A stretch of 48,169 nt of DNA from CAZLFA01 sp964558665. Lineage in GTDB: Bacteria > Desulfobacterota > Syntrophia > Syntrophales > PHBD01. The stretch spans positions 1-48,169 of the forward strand of contig CAZLFA010000025.1 of the NCBI GenBank assembly GCA_964558665.1, written 5' to 3'. The position numbers and the translations under genes were made by a program. This document shows, piece after piece, positions 16,529 to 25,756 of the stretch (its first letter is position 1; every line of letters starts with the position of its first letter). Under the pieces are notes generated by a model. That model saw only the letters and a program-made list of their open reading frames with translations. It was not told the DNA's origin and made no database searches.

Positions 16529-18073
16529 ATGAGCGAGAATCAGAGCGACGTCAATGAAGAAACGGCGGAGTCGCTTCAGAAAGCCGTAGGAGATAAAAAC
16601 GTCAACAGGTGGCTGATCGAGCCGGAAAACGCCCTGCCTGAAATCGATATCGACGGCCTCCCGGAAAAATCCGGAACAGCCTGCCGTAAGGCCGGGTGGG
16701 AAAGTCTCATGCCCGTCCAGGCCAGAGCGATTCCTTATATCCTTGCAGGACGCAACCTGATGGTGCAGTCGCAAACCGGCAGCGGCAAGACAGGAGCTTT
16801 TCTGTTGCCGATTATCGAACGCATCGATCGGGAGGACATGACCTGCCAGGTGCTGATCCTTGTTCCCACCCGTGAGCTGGCGCTGCAGGTATCGCGCGAA
16901 GCCGAGATGCTGGGCAGTGATGCAAACATAAAAACAGCCGTGGTTTACGGCGGCGTCAAGTACGGACCCCAGCTCGATGCCTTTCGGCAGGGAGCTCAGC
17001 TTGTTGTCGGCACTCCGGGGCGAATTCTCGACCATCTGATCAAGGGAGCGCTTTCTCTGGAGAATCTAAAAATAATTGTCTTTGATGAAGCCGACAGAAT
17101 GCTCTCCATGGGTTTTTATCCCGACATGAGACGCATCAGAGAACATCTGCCTTCACGGGCCATCAACGGGTACATGTTTTCGGCAACCTTTCCCGCCTTT
17201 GTGCTGCGCCTTGCCGGTGAGTTTCTCCGCAATCCGGAATTCCTGAGTCTGAGCAAGGACAACGTGCATGTCTCCGGAATGGAGCACGTCTGTTACGTCG
17301 TTCCCGGTATGCAGAGGGAAAGGTCGCTCGTCAGAATCATTGAAATGGAAAATCCCATTTCGGCGATCATCTTCTGTAATACAAAGGCTACTGTGCGTTA
17401 TGTGTCGGTAGTGCTGAAGCGATTCGGCTATGACGCCGATGAACTGAGCTCTGATCTTGCCCAGGGAGCCAGGGAAAAAGTGATGGGGAGGCTGCGCAAG
17501 GCAAACCTGCGGTTTCTGGTGGCCACTGATATCGCGGCCAGGGGAATAGACATACCGGACCTGTCGCATGTAATCCAGTATGAACCCCCGGAAGACCCGG
17601 AGAGTTACATTCACCGCGTGGGACGCACCGGGCGCGTGGGAGCAGCCGGCACCGCTGTTTCCATAGTTGCCGGCATGGAGCAGTTCAGGCTGCGGGATAT
17701 TGTCAAGGGTTTCAATATCGATCTCCAGGAAAAGGAACTTCCCACCGATGAGGACGTCGAAACGGTCGTAACCCAGAGGATCATCGCCTCGCTGGAAGCC
17801 CGCCTGCGCGCACGCGACAATCTGGAGAATGAAAGGATGAAGCGCTTCATACCGCTGGGAAGAAGCCTTACGGAAGCGGAGGAGGACTCGCCCATCATCG
17901 CCATGCTTCTTGACGAATACTATTTTAGAACCCTGCAAACACCACCCCAGACTCCTGATGAAAAGCCAGAATCCTGGAAGAAGGAGCGCGGAAAGAAGAT
18001 GCGGTCAAGGCCGAAAACAGATGAAGCCTCATCAGGCAGGCGCAGAAGCAGAAATAAGAAGCATCACGACTGA
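16529..18073 (+). CDS. DEAD-box ATP-dependent RNA helicase
   Basis: A 514-residue helicase with all standard motifs in order: Q-motif region (PVQARAIPYI), motif I SQTGSGKT, Ia PTRELALQ, Ib TPGR, II DEAD, III SAT, IV IIFCNTK, V ATDIAARGIDIPD and VI HRVGRTGR. The C-terminal tail is rich in Lys, Arg and Ser and probably helps RNA binding. It would unwind short RNA duplexes in ribosome assembly, mRNA turnover or cold adaptation. I use the ATG at 16529, preceded by GGGGGAG; an upstream TTG at 16502 has no good site. A leader of about 100 residues before the Q motif is longer than in minimal family members. Confidence 0.92.
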   Translation: MSENQSDVNEETAESLQKAVGDKNVNRWLIEPENALPEIDIDGLPEKSGTACRKAGWESLMPVQARAIPYILAGRNLMVQSQTGSGKTGAFLLPIIERIDREDMTCQVLILVPTRELALQVSREAEMLGSDANIKTAVVYGGVKYGPQLDAFRQGAQLVVGTPGRILDHLIKGALSLENLKIIVFDEADRMLSMGFYPDMRRIREHLPSRAINGYMFSATFPAFVLRLAGEFLRNPEFLSLSKDNVHVSGMEHVCYVVPGMQRERSLVRIIEMENPISAIIFCNTKATVRYVSVVLKRFGYDADELSSDLAQGAREKVMGRLRKANLRFLVATDIAARGIDIPDLSHVIQYEPPEDPESYIHRVGRTGRVGAAGTAVSIVAGMEQFRLRDIVKGFNIDLQEKELPTDEDVETVVTQRIIASLEARLRARDNLENERMKRFIPLGRSLTEAEEDSPIIAMLLDEYYFRTLQTPPQTPDEKPESWKKERGKKMRSRPKTDEASSGRRRSRNKKHHD

Positions 18074-18140
18074 GAAACCGTTGACTGATAGAGGATTCAC
18101 ATCTATCCGGCATCCCTTGTAAAACTATTCCTATCAGCGA

Positions 18141-18169
18141 TTGCCTTTATCCCTTCGTTATGATATGAG
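18141..18169 (+). promoter_or_regulatory. possible sigma-70 promoter of ispG
   Basis: TTGCCT at 18141-18146 and TATGAG at 18164-18169 are separated by exactly 17 bp, each matching four of six consensus bases. Transcription would begin near 18176, about 70 bp before the ispG start. Motif evidence only. Confidence 0.33.
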
Positions 18170-18180
18170 AAAATGTCATG

Positions 18181-18213
18181 ATGGCGCTGTGATCACAGAC
18201 ATGAAAGCGCCAT
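18181..18213 (+). other. stem-loop in the ispG leader
   Basis: ATGGCGCT at 18181-18188 is complementary to AGCGCCAT at 18206-18213, an 8-bp perfect stem. The loop contains the perfect palindrome TGTGATCACA (18188-18197), overlapping the stem by one base. No run of T follows, so it is not an obvious terminator. It may be a leader structure or a protein-binding site. Confidence 0.4.
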
Positions 18214-18246
18214 TTCTGAGACCTCTGCCTTAATGGAGTTCCTCTT

Positions 18247-19311
18247 TTGGAAGCAGAAATCAAACGCAAGAAGACCAGGCCTGTCTTTGTGGGAAACGCT
18301 AAGGTCGGCGGCGATGCGCCGGTTGTCGTGCAGTCCATGACCTGCACCGATACAAGAGACGTCAGGGCGACGGTAAGACAGATAAGAAAACTTGAAAAGG
18401 CGGGATGCGAAATCGCCCGCGTTGCCGTACCCGATGAGACTGCTGCCGCCGTGTTGTCGGAAATCAAGGCAGGGATAAGGATTCCTTTGATTGCCGACAT
18501 ACATTTCAACCACCGGCTTGCCCTCATGGCGATAGATCAGGGAGTTGACGGGTTGCGCATCAATCCCGGCAACATAGAAAGACAGAAGATAAGAGAGATT
18601 GTAAAGGCGGCGATATCTTCAGGCGCGGCGATTCGCATCGGCATCAACGCCGGTTCGCTGGAAAAGAAGCTGTATGCAAAATACGGCGCTCCCACCGCCG
18701 ATGCTTTGGTGGAAAGCGCCATGAATACGGTGGCCTTTTTTGAAGACATGGGATTCACATCGATAAAGCTTTCCCTTAAATCGTCGGATGTCGTATCCAT
18801 GATCAACGCCTATCGCGCGGTTTCGAAAAAGACCCGCTATCCGCTGCACCTCGGCGTTACGGAGGCGGGAAGCCTCATGAACGCGGCAATCAAGTCGTCC
18901 ATCGGCATCGGCGCCCTGCTCCATGACGGCATCGGCGATACCATCCGTGTTTCGATAACAGGAGATCCCGTTAAGGAGATCGGTGTTGCGTACGGCATCC
19001 TGCGCGCATTGGGGATAAGAAAAATAGGACCGGACATCATCTCCTGTCCCACATGCGGCCGCTGCGAAATAGATCTTTTCAAACTGGTGAAGGAAGTGGA
19101 AAAGAAAGTCGCCGGCATGAAGGGATATCTTAAAATTGCTCTCATGGGATGTGTGGTAAACGGTCCGGGAGAGGCGGCCGAAGCGGACATCGGGATTGCC
19201 GGCGGCAGGAAGGTGGGGATGCTGTTCAAGAAAGGAAAGATCGTCCGCAAGGTCAAAGAAGAAGATTTTGTAAAGGTTCTGCTGGATGAAATTAAGGAAA
19301 TGAAAAATTAG
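18247..19311 (+). CDS. ispG: 4-hydroxy-3-methylbut-2-en-1-yl diphosphate synthase
   Basis: A 354-residue iron-sulfur enzyme of the non-mevalonate isoprenoid pathway, converting 2-C-methyl-D-erythritol 2,4-cyclodiphosphate to HMBPP. The N-terminal TIM barrel starts with VVVQSMTCTDTRD. The C-terminal domain has CPTCGRC and a third cysteine in ALMGCVVNGPGEA, the [4Fe-4S] ligands. The GIAGG segment near the end is conserved. The start is a TTG after GGAG with 8-bp spacing; no better ATG fits the N-terminal motif. The proS start follows 51 bp later, so they are probably cotranscribed. Confidence 0.95.
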   Translation: MEAEIKRKKTRPVFVGNAKVGGDAPVVVQSMTCTDTRDVRATVRQIRKLEKAGCEIARVAVPDETAAAVLSEIKAGIRIPLIADIHFNHRLALMAIDQGVDGLRINPGNIERQKIREIVKAAISSGAAIRIGINAGSLEKKLYAKYGAPTADALVESAMNTVAFFEDMGFTSIKLSLKSSDVVSMINAYRAVSKKTRYPLHLGVTEAGSLMNAAIKSSIGIGALLHDGIGDTIRVSITGDPVKEIGVAYGILRALGIRKIGPDIISCPTCGRCEIDLFKLVKEVEKKVAGMKGYLKIALMGCVVNGPGEAAEADIGIAGGRKVGMLFKKGKIVRKVKEEDFVKVLLDEIKEMKN

Positions 19312-19362
19312 CAAAGAGAAATTTTCTTTAAATCATAAATATTTTATCAGGAGGCGTCCACA

Positions 19363-21075
19363 ATGCGTTATTCGGAAATGTTCCTACCCACAATCAGGGA
19401 AATTCCTTCCGATGCGGAGGTGATAAGCCACCAGCTTATGATCCGCTCGGGAATGATCAGAAAACTGACCACCGGCATCTACACCTATCTGCCTCTGGGA
19501 TACAGGGTGATCCGCAAGGTAGAACAGATCATCAGGGAGGAGATGAACAGGGCGGGCGCGCAGGAGATATTCATGCCTTCCGTGCAGCCGGCCGAGCTGT
19601 GGCAGGAATCCGGACGGTGGGTTCATTACGGCAAGGAGCTTCTGCGTTTCAGGGACCGTCATGATCGCGAGTGCTGCCTGGGGCCGACTCATGAAGAAGT
19701 GGTCACCGATCTGGTCAGAAACGAGATAAAGACATATCGCCAGCTTCCCCGCAATCTCTATCAGATCCAGACGAAATTCCGCGACGAGATCAGGCCGAGG
19801 TTCGGCGTGATGCGTTGCCGTGAATTCGGTATGAAGGACGCCTACAGCTTCGATGCCGATCAGGAAGGCGCCGATCTGAGTTATCAAAAGATGTTTGACG
19901 CCTACAACGCGATTTTCAGGAGGTGCGGTTTGCGTTTCCGTGCCGTGGAGGCGGATACGGGCAGCATCGGCGGCAGCTTCTCTCACGAGTTCATGGTCAT
20001 GGCCGATACCGGCGAGGATGCCGTAGTGTTCTGCGGCAAGTGCAATTATGCGGCGAACCTCGAAAAAGCCGAGATAGGAAAGCCGGAGAGTGCAAAAAAG
20101 GATGAGAAAGATTTTCTTGCCATTGAAGAGGTCCATACACCGAACGTAAGGACAATCGAAGAGGTTTGTGCGTTCCTGTCGGTAAAACCGCAGGATGTGG
20201 TCAAGACGCTGATCTTCACCGCTGATGGGGCGCCTGTCGCCGTTCTCATCAGAGGCGACGAGGAGGTCAACACAGTCAAAGTCAGAAATCTGCTGGGTTG
20301 CGATGAACTGGAAATGGCCATGGACGACGTCATAATTTCTGTTGCCAATTCACCCCGCGGTTTTGTCGGCGCCGTCGGCATAAAGGCGAAGATTCTGGCC
20401 GATTACTCACTGATGGGTATGACTAACTTTGTCATGGGCGCCAACAAAGAAGATTATCATATAAAGAATGTAAATATCGGACGAGATTTTAAAGTGGAGT
20501 CGTTTTCCGACCTGAGGGTGGCAAGAGAGACAGACCCATGTCCCCGCTGCCGCGGAGATCTCCGGTTTGCCAGGGGCATTGAAGTGGGGCACGTCTTCAA
20601 GCTGGGGACAAAATACAGCAAGGCATTAAAGGCGGTTTTTCTGGACAGAGATGGAAAAGAGAAGCTCATGGTCATGGGTTGTTACGGCATTGGCGTCGGA
20701 AGGACCGTGGCGGCAAGCATCGAGCAGAACAACGACGACAAGGGGATCATCTGGCCGATGCCGATTGCCCCCTACCAGGTTATCGTGACGCCGGTCAATA
20801 TCAATGAAGGAGCTCAGGCCGGAACGGCTGAACATATATACAAATCACTGCAGGAAAAAGGTATAGAGGTGATTCTGGACGACCGGGATGAGAGAGCCGG
20901 CGTTAAATTCAACGACGCCGAGCTGATCGGCATACCTTTAAGAATCACGATCGGACCGAAGAAACTGGCCGAAGGGAAGGTGGAAATAAAGAGCAGGCGC
21001 TCCGGCGAAATGAAAGAGGTATTGATAGAAGACGTTAACGATTTTATCATCAGCCGCATCGCAGAAGAAATGTAG
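19363..21075 (+). CDS. proS: prolyl-tRNA synthetase, bacterial type with editing domain
   Basis: A 570-residue class II aminoacyl-tRNA synthetase. Motif 2 is in FRDEIRPRFGVMRCREFGMK, motif 3 in GVGRTVAASIEQN, and the C-terminal anticodon-binding domain covers the last 110 residues or so (VIVTPVN, then DDRDERAGVKFNDAELIG). Between motifs 2 and 3, about 225-390, lies the inserted YbaK-like domain that hydrolyses mischarged Ala-tRNA(Pro). Length is normal for the bacterial form. AGGAGG lies at the right distance before the ATG. Together with the tRNA-Pro at 25672 both parts of proline decoding are in this window, though in separate units. Confidence 0.96.
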   Translation: MRYSEMFLPTIREIPSDAEVISHQLMIRSGMIRKLTTGIYTYLPLGYRVIRKVEQIIREEMNRAGAQEIFMPSVQPAELWQESGRWVHYGKELLRFRDRHDRECCLGPTHEEVVTDLVRNEIKTYRQLPRNLYQIQTKFRDEIRPRFGVMRCREFGMKDAYSFDADQEGADLSYQKMFDAYNAIFRRCGLRFRAVEADTGSIGGSFSHEFMVMADTGEDAVVFCGKCNYAANLEKAEIGKPESAKKDEKDFLAIEEVHTPNVRTIEEVCAFLSVKPQDVVKTLIFTADGAPVAVLIRGDEEVNTVKVRNLLGCDELEMAMDDVIISVANSPRGFVGAVGIKAKILADYSLMGMTNFVMGANKEDYHIKNVNIGRDFKVESFSDLRVARETDPCPRCRGDLRFARGIEVGHVFKLGTKYSKALKAVFLDRDGKEKLMVMGCYGIGVGRTVAASIEQNNDDKGIIWPMPIAPYQVIVTPVNINEGAQAGTAEHIYKSLQEKGIEVILDDRDERAGVKFNDAELIGIPLRITIGPKKLAEGKVEIKSRRSGEMKEVLIEDVNDFIISRIAEEM

Positions 21076-21116
21076 TACGGAAAGGGCTCTTCTCCGCCCT
21101 GAATGTGTCGATCTGC

Positions 21117-21181
21117 GGTATCGCTTGTGCGACGTACGTACTAATGTATGTCTCCGCGCAATACCTGGATCTCCTATCCAG
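21117..21181. repeat. two-hairpin intergenic palindrome between proS and relA
   Basis: The segment 21117-21165 is a long imperfect palindrome: arms beginning GGTAT and ending ATACC, with inner complementary blocks GACGTAC and GTATGTC, and a 3-base bulge. A second, perfect hairpin follows at once: CTGGAT (21165-21170), loop CTCCT, ATCCAG (21176-21181). No T-run follows either. It looks like a REP- or MITE-type intergenic element, but I see no second copy in the window. Confidence 0.45.
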
Positions 21182-21228
21182 AACAGATATTAAAATAAAA
21201 AGTCTCAGGTACAGACGCATTATTAACT

Positions 21229-23403
21229 ATGTTACGGATTACCGATATACTTGACAAAACCCAATCCTACCTGACGCCGGAAGAGCTGGGGCTGATAGAA
21301 AAGGCATATATCTTTTCGGCTTCGGTGCATCAGGGGCAGTTGCGTCTGTCGGGGGAACCCTATCTCACTCATCCCATGGAGGTTTCCGGAATACTCGCCG
21401 ACATGAAAATGGACGCCGCCACTGTAGTCACCGGACTTCTGCACGATACGGTCGAGGATACCCTGACGACGACCGGTGAGATCAGGGATAACTTCGGAAA
21501 GGATATTGCGTTTCTTGTAGACGGTCTGACCAAGATCAGCAAGATCACCTTCGGCAGCCAGGAGGAAAGGCAGGCGGAGAATTTTCGCAAGATGATCCTC
21601 GCCATGTCGTCCGATATGAGGATCCTTCTCGTTCGTCTTGCCGACAGAATACACAACATGAGGACACTTCAGTTCCAGCCTCCCGAAAAGCAGATCTACA
21701 TTGCGAAGGAAACGCTGGAGCTTTATGCGCCGCTGGCAAATCGCCTTGGCATCTACTGGATGAAGGTTGAGCTTGAGGATATGTCTTTCCGGTATCTGGA
21801 GCCTTCGGCTTTCATGGAGTTGGAAAAACGTGTTGCCAAAAAGAAAGAGCAGCGCGACCAGTACACCAGTGAAGTCATGGGTATGATACGGAAGGAGATG
21901 GAGACGTTCGGGCTGAAGGGCGACGTGGAGGGAAGGGCGAAACATCTCTACAGCATTTATAAAAAAATGGAGTCCCAGCACATCAATTTTGACGAGGTTT
22001 ACGATCTGATGGCGTTCCGCGTCGTTCTGGAAGGGGACAGAGAGAAGGAATGCTATGAGGCGCTGAGCCTTGTCCATTCCCTGTGGAAGCCCGTGCCCGG
22101 CCGTTTCAAGGATTACATCGCCATGCCCAAGGCCAACAACTACCGGTCTCTCCACACAACGGTAATCGGGCCTTACGGAGAGCGCATAGAGATTCAGATA
22201 CGCACGAGGGCAATGCATGAGTGGGCGGAGGAGGGAATTGCCGCACACTGGCGATACAAGGAAAAAAGGTCATATGAAACAGGCGATGACTCCCAGATAA
22301 AAAAACTCCGCGAGCTGCTGGAAGCGCAGCAGGATGTGGAAAACCCCCGCGAGTATATGTCGAGCCTGAAACTGGCACTTTTCCCCGACGATGTTTACGT
22401 CTTCACGCCCAACGGCGATGTCAAGGCCTTCCCGAAAGGGGCGACACCCATTGATTTTGCATACAGCGTTCATACGGATGTAGGCAATCAGTGCATCGGC
22501 GCCAAGGTGAACCGCAACATCGTTCCTCTCAAATACGAGCTTCAAAACGGCGACACAATAGAGATCCTCACGCAGACGGGGCATCATCCGAGCAAGGACT
22601 GGCTCAAATTTGCAGTCACGCCCAGAGCCAGAGCGAAGATCAAGGCCTGGGTAAAGACGGCGGAGCGCAACAAGAGCATCACACTGGGAAAGGATCTGTT
22701 GGAGAAGGAGTTTAAGAAGAACCATCTGAAGTTCGGGCAGGCGCAGAAATCCGAAGAGATCAAAAGAGTGATGAGTGAGTATTCATTGCATGCCCTGGAT
22801 GATCTGATGGCAATGGTGGGTTACGGAAAGATATCGCCCAAACATATCGTCCGCTATTTCCTTCCCGATGATTTTGAAGGGTCCAGTGAAACGCTGCCTG
22901 AAAAGGTAAAAAAGACCATTGTTCGCAAAACGGGCAAGACAAGTTCCGTATCTTCATCAGTCGGAATTTCTCTGACGGGGATTGAAGATGTGATGGTGAG
23001 ATTCGGAAAGTGCTGCGATCCTATCCCCGGGGATGAAATCGTGGGATACATCTCACGCGGCAGAGGCATCGTTATTCATACGGTGAATTGCCCGAATGCC
23101 CAGGATATGGATGCGGACAGGCTTGTGGATGTGGAATGGAGCATAAAGGAAAGGCATGCATACCCCGTTTACATGCGCGTGGTATGCAGTGACAAGAAAG
23201 GCGTCCTGGCGGAGGTCAGCAGCGCCATATCGGGCATGGATGTAAATATCAGCCATGCCGAGGTGGATACGGACAATCCCGAGATGCATGCCATCTGCGA
23301 TTTTACCATCGATGTAAACGACCTTCAGCATTACAACCGGGTTGTGTCGGAGATAAGGAAGCTCAAGAGCGTTATCTCGGTTGAAAGGCTGCGCAGGGGG
23401 TAG
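21229..23403 (+). CDS. relA: bifunctional (p)ppGpp synthetase/hydrolase (RelA/SpoT family)
   Basis: A 724-residue stringent-response enzyme. The hydrolase HD domain is intact: HQGQ at 34-37, THPMEV at 47-52 and HDTVED at 72-77, so hydrolysis is likely retained. The synthetase domain has YKKMESQHINFDEVYDLMAF, RFKDYIAMPKANNYRSLHTT and the EIQIRT strand. A TGS domain (VYVFTPNGDVKAFPKGATPI) and a C-terminal ACT domain (last 75 residues) follow. This is the long ribosome-regulated form, probably the only Rsh enzyme of the genome (inference). The ATG at 21229 has only a weak ribosome-binding site. Confidence 0.94.
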   Translation: MLRITDILDKTQSYLTPEELGLIEKAYIFSASVHQGQLRLSGEPYLTHPMEVSGILADMKMDAATVVTGLLHDTVEDTLTTTGEIRDNFGKDIAFLVDGLTKISKITFGSQEERQAENFRKMILAMSSDMRILLVRLADRIHNMRTLQFQPPEKQIYIAKETLELYAPLANRLGIYWMKVELEDMSFRYLEPSAFMELEKRVAKKKEQRDQYTSEVMGMIRKEMETFGLKGDVEGRAKHLYSIYKKMESQHINFDEVYDLMAFRVVLEGDREKECYEALSLVHSLWKPVPGRFKDYIAMPKANNYRSLHTTVIGPYGERIEIQIRTRAMHEWAEEGIAAHWRYKEKRSYETGDDSQIKKLRELLEAQQDVENPREYMSSLKLALFPDDVYVFTPNGDVKAFPKGATPIDFAYSVHTDVGNQCIGAKVNRNIVPLKYELQNGDTIEILTQTGHHPSKDWLKFAVTPRARAKIKAWVKTAERNKSITLGKDLLEKEFKKNHLKFGQAQKSEEIKRVMSEYSLHALDDLMAMVGYGKISPKHIVRYFLPDDFEGSSETLPEKVKKTIVRKTGKTSSVSSSVGISLTGIEDVMVRFGKCCDPIPGDEIVGYISRGRGIVIHTVNCPNAQDMDADRLVDVEWSIKERHAYPVYMRVVCSDKKGVLAEVSSAISGMDVNISHAEVDTDNPEMHAICDFTIDVNDLQHYNRVVSEIRKLKSVISVERLRRG

Positions 23404-23474
23404 GACAGGGGCGGCGCGCCTGATGCCTCTCACGCGCCGGCAGGATGGCGCCGGCAAGGTTTCAGGGTTATTGA

Positions 23475-23502
23475 TTGACAGATACGGCCGGTTTGCTGTA
23501 TG
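23475..23502 (+). promoter_or_regulatory. possible sigma-70 promoter upstream of the amidase gene
   Basis: A perfect TTGACA at 23475-23480 is followed after 16 bp by TGTATG (23497-23502), a weak -10. It lies about 45 bp before the chosen amidase start. Just upstream, GCGCCGGC occurs twice (23432-23460 area), giving a GC-rich foldable spot after relA. Motif evidence only. Confidence 0.28.
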
Positions 23503-23545
23503 AAGCGCCGGTTTGAAAAATATGCCTTATCAAATGGAGTACAGT

Positions 23546-24241
23546 ATGCGGCGGCAATTGATCAATAGTTTGATCCTCACAATGATGGCGATTATTCTTA
23601 TTTGCTCGATATCACCATCTGAGGCGGCTCCGGGAGCCGGAAAGATCGTAGTGATAGATGCGGCGCACGGGGGGGCGGATCACGGCGTTATATTGTCTGA
23701 TTCGGTCAAAGAAAAGGATGTTACCCTTGCTGTGGCGACTTTTGTGGAGAAGGAACTTGCGCGCTCGGGACATCTGCAGGTTCGCTTGACAAGAACGGCG
23801 GATAAGGATGTCTCACTGAAGGAAAGGATAAAATTTATCCAGTCCGCCAGACCGGATGTCCTCATCAGCATCCATGTCAATGCCGGTTTTGATAAGAAAT
23901 CAGCCGGCTACGAATTGTATTTCCCCGGTTTCAAGGCAGCGGCGGGTGCCGGTAACGAGTCCAAGGCGATTCTCAAGGATATGACAAAGAACAAGCATCT
24001 CAATGACAGTGTCAAACTGGCGCATGCGATAAGCAGAAATCTTGCCGCTGTTTTTCCCAAAAAGGACAGGGGGCTTCGCGAAGCTCCACTGCAGATTCTG
24101 GAAGGGCTGTCCGTGCCTGCCGTCGTTATCGAATTGGGTTTTGCCACGCGCACAGAAGATAGTGAAATGCTCATGAAGGAGTCTGTGCAGCAGAATATTG
24201 CCAGGGCAATTGCCAAGGGTATCGGAGAAACATTGAAGTAA
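23546..24241 (+). CDS. N-acetylmuramoyl-L-alanine amidase (amidase_3 type), secreted
   Basis: A 231-residue periplasmic cell-wall hydrolase that cuts the bond between MurNAc and L-alanine. The N-terminus is a signal peptide: MRRQ, a hydrophobic core of about 18 residues, and a likely cleavage after SEA. Zinc ligands of the family are visible: His in AAHGGADHG, Glu in VKEKDV, His in ISIHVNAG, and the catalytic Glu in VVIELGFATR. I choose the ATG at 23546, preceded by TGGAG at 6 bp; the frame is open from a TTG at 23513. No AMIN or LysM domain is present, so it is a minimal enzyme. Confidence 0.87.
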   Translation: MRRQLINSLILTMMAIILICSISPSEAAPGAGKIVVIDAAHGGADHGVILSDSVKEKDVTLAVATFVEKELARSGHLQVRLTRTADKDVSLKERIKFIQSARPDVLISIHVNAGFDKKSAGYELYFPGFKAAAGAGNESKAILKDMTKNKHLNDSVKLAHAISRNLAAVFPKKDRGLREAPLQILEGLSVPAVVIELGFATRTEDSEMLMKESVQQNIARAIAKGIGETLK

Positions 24242-24308
24242 CCATGGAGCTTAATGGTTCGGAATAGTCGTCAATCAGCAGCAGGCTGAAAGGAAATGGC
24301 ATCATCAG

Positions 24309-25031
24309 ATGAGAACAGCAGGACGGAAAACAGACGAGTTAAGAGAAATTAAAATCACCAGAGACTTCCTGCAGTTTCCGGAGGGATCGGTCCTGATCGA
24401 AATGGGAAGGACGAGGGTTATCTGCACTGCATGCATCGAAGACGCAGTGCCTTCTTTTCTGAGGAATACGGGCCGGGGATGGCTGACGGCCGAGTATTCC
24501 ATGCTGCCCATGTCAACGCACACGCGCACGGTAAGAGAATCTTCCCGCGGCAGGGTCGGGGGAAGAACGCATGAGATACAGCGGCTGATCGGGAGATCCC
24601 TGAGAGCGGTTACAGATCTCAATGCTTTCGGAGCAAGAACGATATATCTGGACTGCGATGTAATCCAGGCTGACGGAGGAACAAGGACGGCATCCATCTC
24701 CGGCAGTTTTGTCGCCCTTATCGATCTCTTCCGCAGGCTGAAGGAAAGAGGAGTAATTGAAAGAGTCCCGGTGCGGGATTTTGTTTCGGCCGTCAGCGTC
24801 GGTATCGTTGACGGAACAGCGCTGCTTGATCTCGAATATGAAGAGGATTCAAGGGCGGAAGTGGACATGAACTTTGTAATGACGGGAAGCGGGCTCTTCA
24901 TCGAGGTGCAGGGGACCGCGGAAGAAAAACCGTTCAGCAGGGATCTGCTCAACAGCATGACCGGACTCGCCATGAAAGGCATCGAGACAATTACAGGGAA
25001 GCAGAAGGAGATACTGGGGGAGCTTGATTGA
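24309..25031 (+). CDS. rph: ribonuclease PH
   Basis: A 240-residue phosphorolytic 3'-5' exoribonuclease that trims tRNA 3' ends. It shows the family pattern from R-x2-G-R-x2-DELR at the start, RTRVICTACIEDAVPSFL, GRGWLTAEYSMLP, the phosphate-binding R-x4-R-x-G-G-R-T-H-E-I-Q-R-L-I-GRSLR block, and the aspartate motif VDMNFVMTGSG. Length is standard. The ATG at 24309 follows AGGAAATGG at a long spacing. Its stop overlaps the rdgB start by 4 bp. A tRNA gene lies just beyond rdgB. Confidence 0.95.
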   Translation: MRTAGRKTDELREIKITRDFLQFPEGSVLIEMGRTRVICTACIEDAVPSFLRNTGRGWLTAEYSMLPMSTHTRTVRESSRGRVGGRTHEIQRLIGRSLRAVTDLNAFGARTIYLDCDVIQADGGTRTASISGSFVALIDLFRRLKERGVIERVPVRDFVSAVSVGIVDGTALLDLEYEEDSRAEVDMNFVMTGSGLFIEVQGTAEEKPFSRDLLNSMTGLAMKGIETITGKQKEILGELD

Positions 25032-25660
25032 CCAGAATCGTTCTCGCGTCGAAAAACAGGGGAAAGATCAGGGAGATCGGCCGTCTGCTGGAAGAAATGC
25101 CTGTAGAGCTGCTTTCACTTGATGCCTTCGAAAGAATACCCGATGTGACGGAAGACGGGTTGACCTTTCTGGACAACGCGCTCAAGAAGGCGCAACAGGT
25201 TTCCGAATACACGGGAGAGATAGCGCTGGCGGACGACTCCGGCCTGGAAGTGGATTTCCTTGGCGGAAGGCCGGGTGTGCATTCAGCGAGATACTCAGGA
25301 GAACATGCAACCGATGAGGATAATAACAGGAAACTCCTGGCGGAACTGACAGGGATTCCTCCGGAAAAAAGAGGCGCCGGTTTTGTCTGTGTGCTGGCGC
25401 TGTGTTATCCCGACGGCCGGTATGAATCCTTTGAGGGAAGATGGCGGGGCATAATTCATGACGCTCCGCTGGGCACCGGAGGCTTCGGTTATGATCCGGT
25501 TTTTTACCTGCCGGAATACGGCCTGACCGTGGCGCAGCTTCCTCTGGGTGAAAAGAATTCCATAAGCCATCGGGCAAGGGCATTGGAAAAGTTGAGGCGG
25601 TATTTGCAGGAGGAGCTGCAAAAAGAATTTAATATGTGTGTGAGGGGTGACATCATATAA
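25028..25660 (+). CDS. rdgB: non-canonical purine NTP pyrophosphatase (RdgB/HAM1)
   Basis: A 210-residue house-cleaning enzyme that hydrolyses dITP/ITP and XTP to the monophosphate. Family motifs: ASKNRGKIREI at 7-17, ADDSGLEVDFLGG with the metal-binding aspartates, GVHSARY, and GGFGYDPVF. The start is a TTG overlapping the rph stop (TTGA), with GGGGAG upstream. The rph-rdgB pairing is widespread. The last dozen residues extend slightly beyond the typical end. Confidence 0.94.
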   Translation: MTRIVLASKNRGKIREIGRLLEEMPVELLSLDAFERIPDVTEDGLTFLDNALKKAQQVSEYTGEIALADDSGLEVDFLGGRPGVHSARYSGEHATDEDNNRKLLAELTGIPPEKRGAGFVCVLALCYPDGRYESFEGRWRGIIHDAPLGTGGFGYDPVFYLPEYGLTVAQLPLGEKNSISHRARALEKLRRYLQEELQKEFNMCVRGDII

Positions 25661-25671
25661 ACTTATTTTGT

Positions 25672-25748
25672 CGGGGCGTAGCGCAGCCTGGTAGCGCGCC
25701 TGCTTTGGGAGCAGGATGTCGCAGGTTCAAATCCTGCCGCCCCGACCA
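25672..25748 (+). tRNA. tRNA-Pro (anticodon TGG)
   Basis: A 77-base cloverleaf with encoded CCA. Acceptor arms CGGGGCG (25672-25678) and CGCCCCG (25738-25744) pair perfectly. The anticodon arm is CCTGC-TTTGGGA-GCAGG, giving anticodon TGG, and the T arm is GCAGG-TTCAAAT-CCTGC. It begins 11 bp after rdgB and is followed by a strong terminator, so it is probably read with rph-rdgB or from a promoter inside them. Confidence 0.97.
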
Positions 25749-25756
25749 GTAAATTC

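Noticed and set aside
21083..21100. Terminator after proS (AGGGC/GCCCT hairpin)
   Set aside because: Only a 5-bp stem with an 8-base loop and no T-run.
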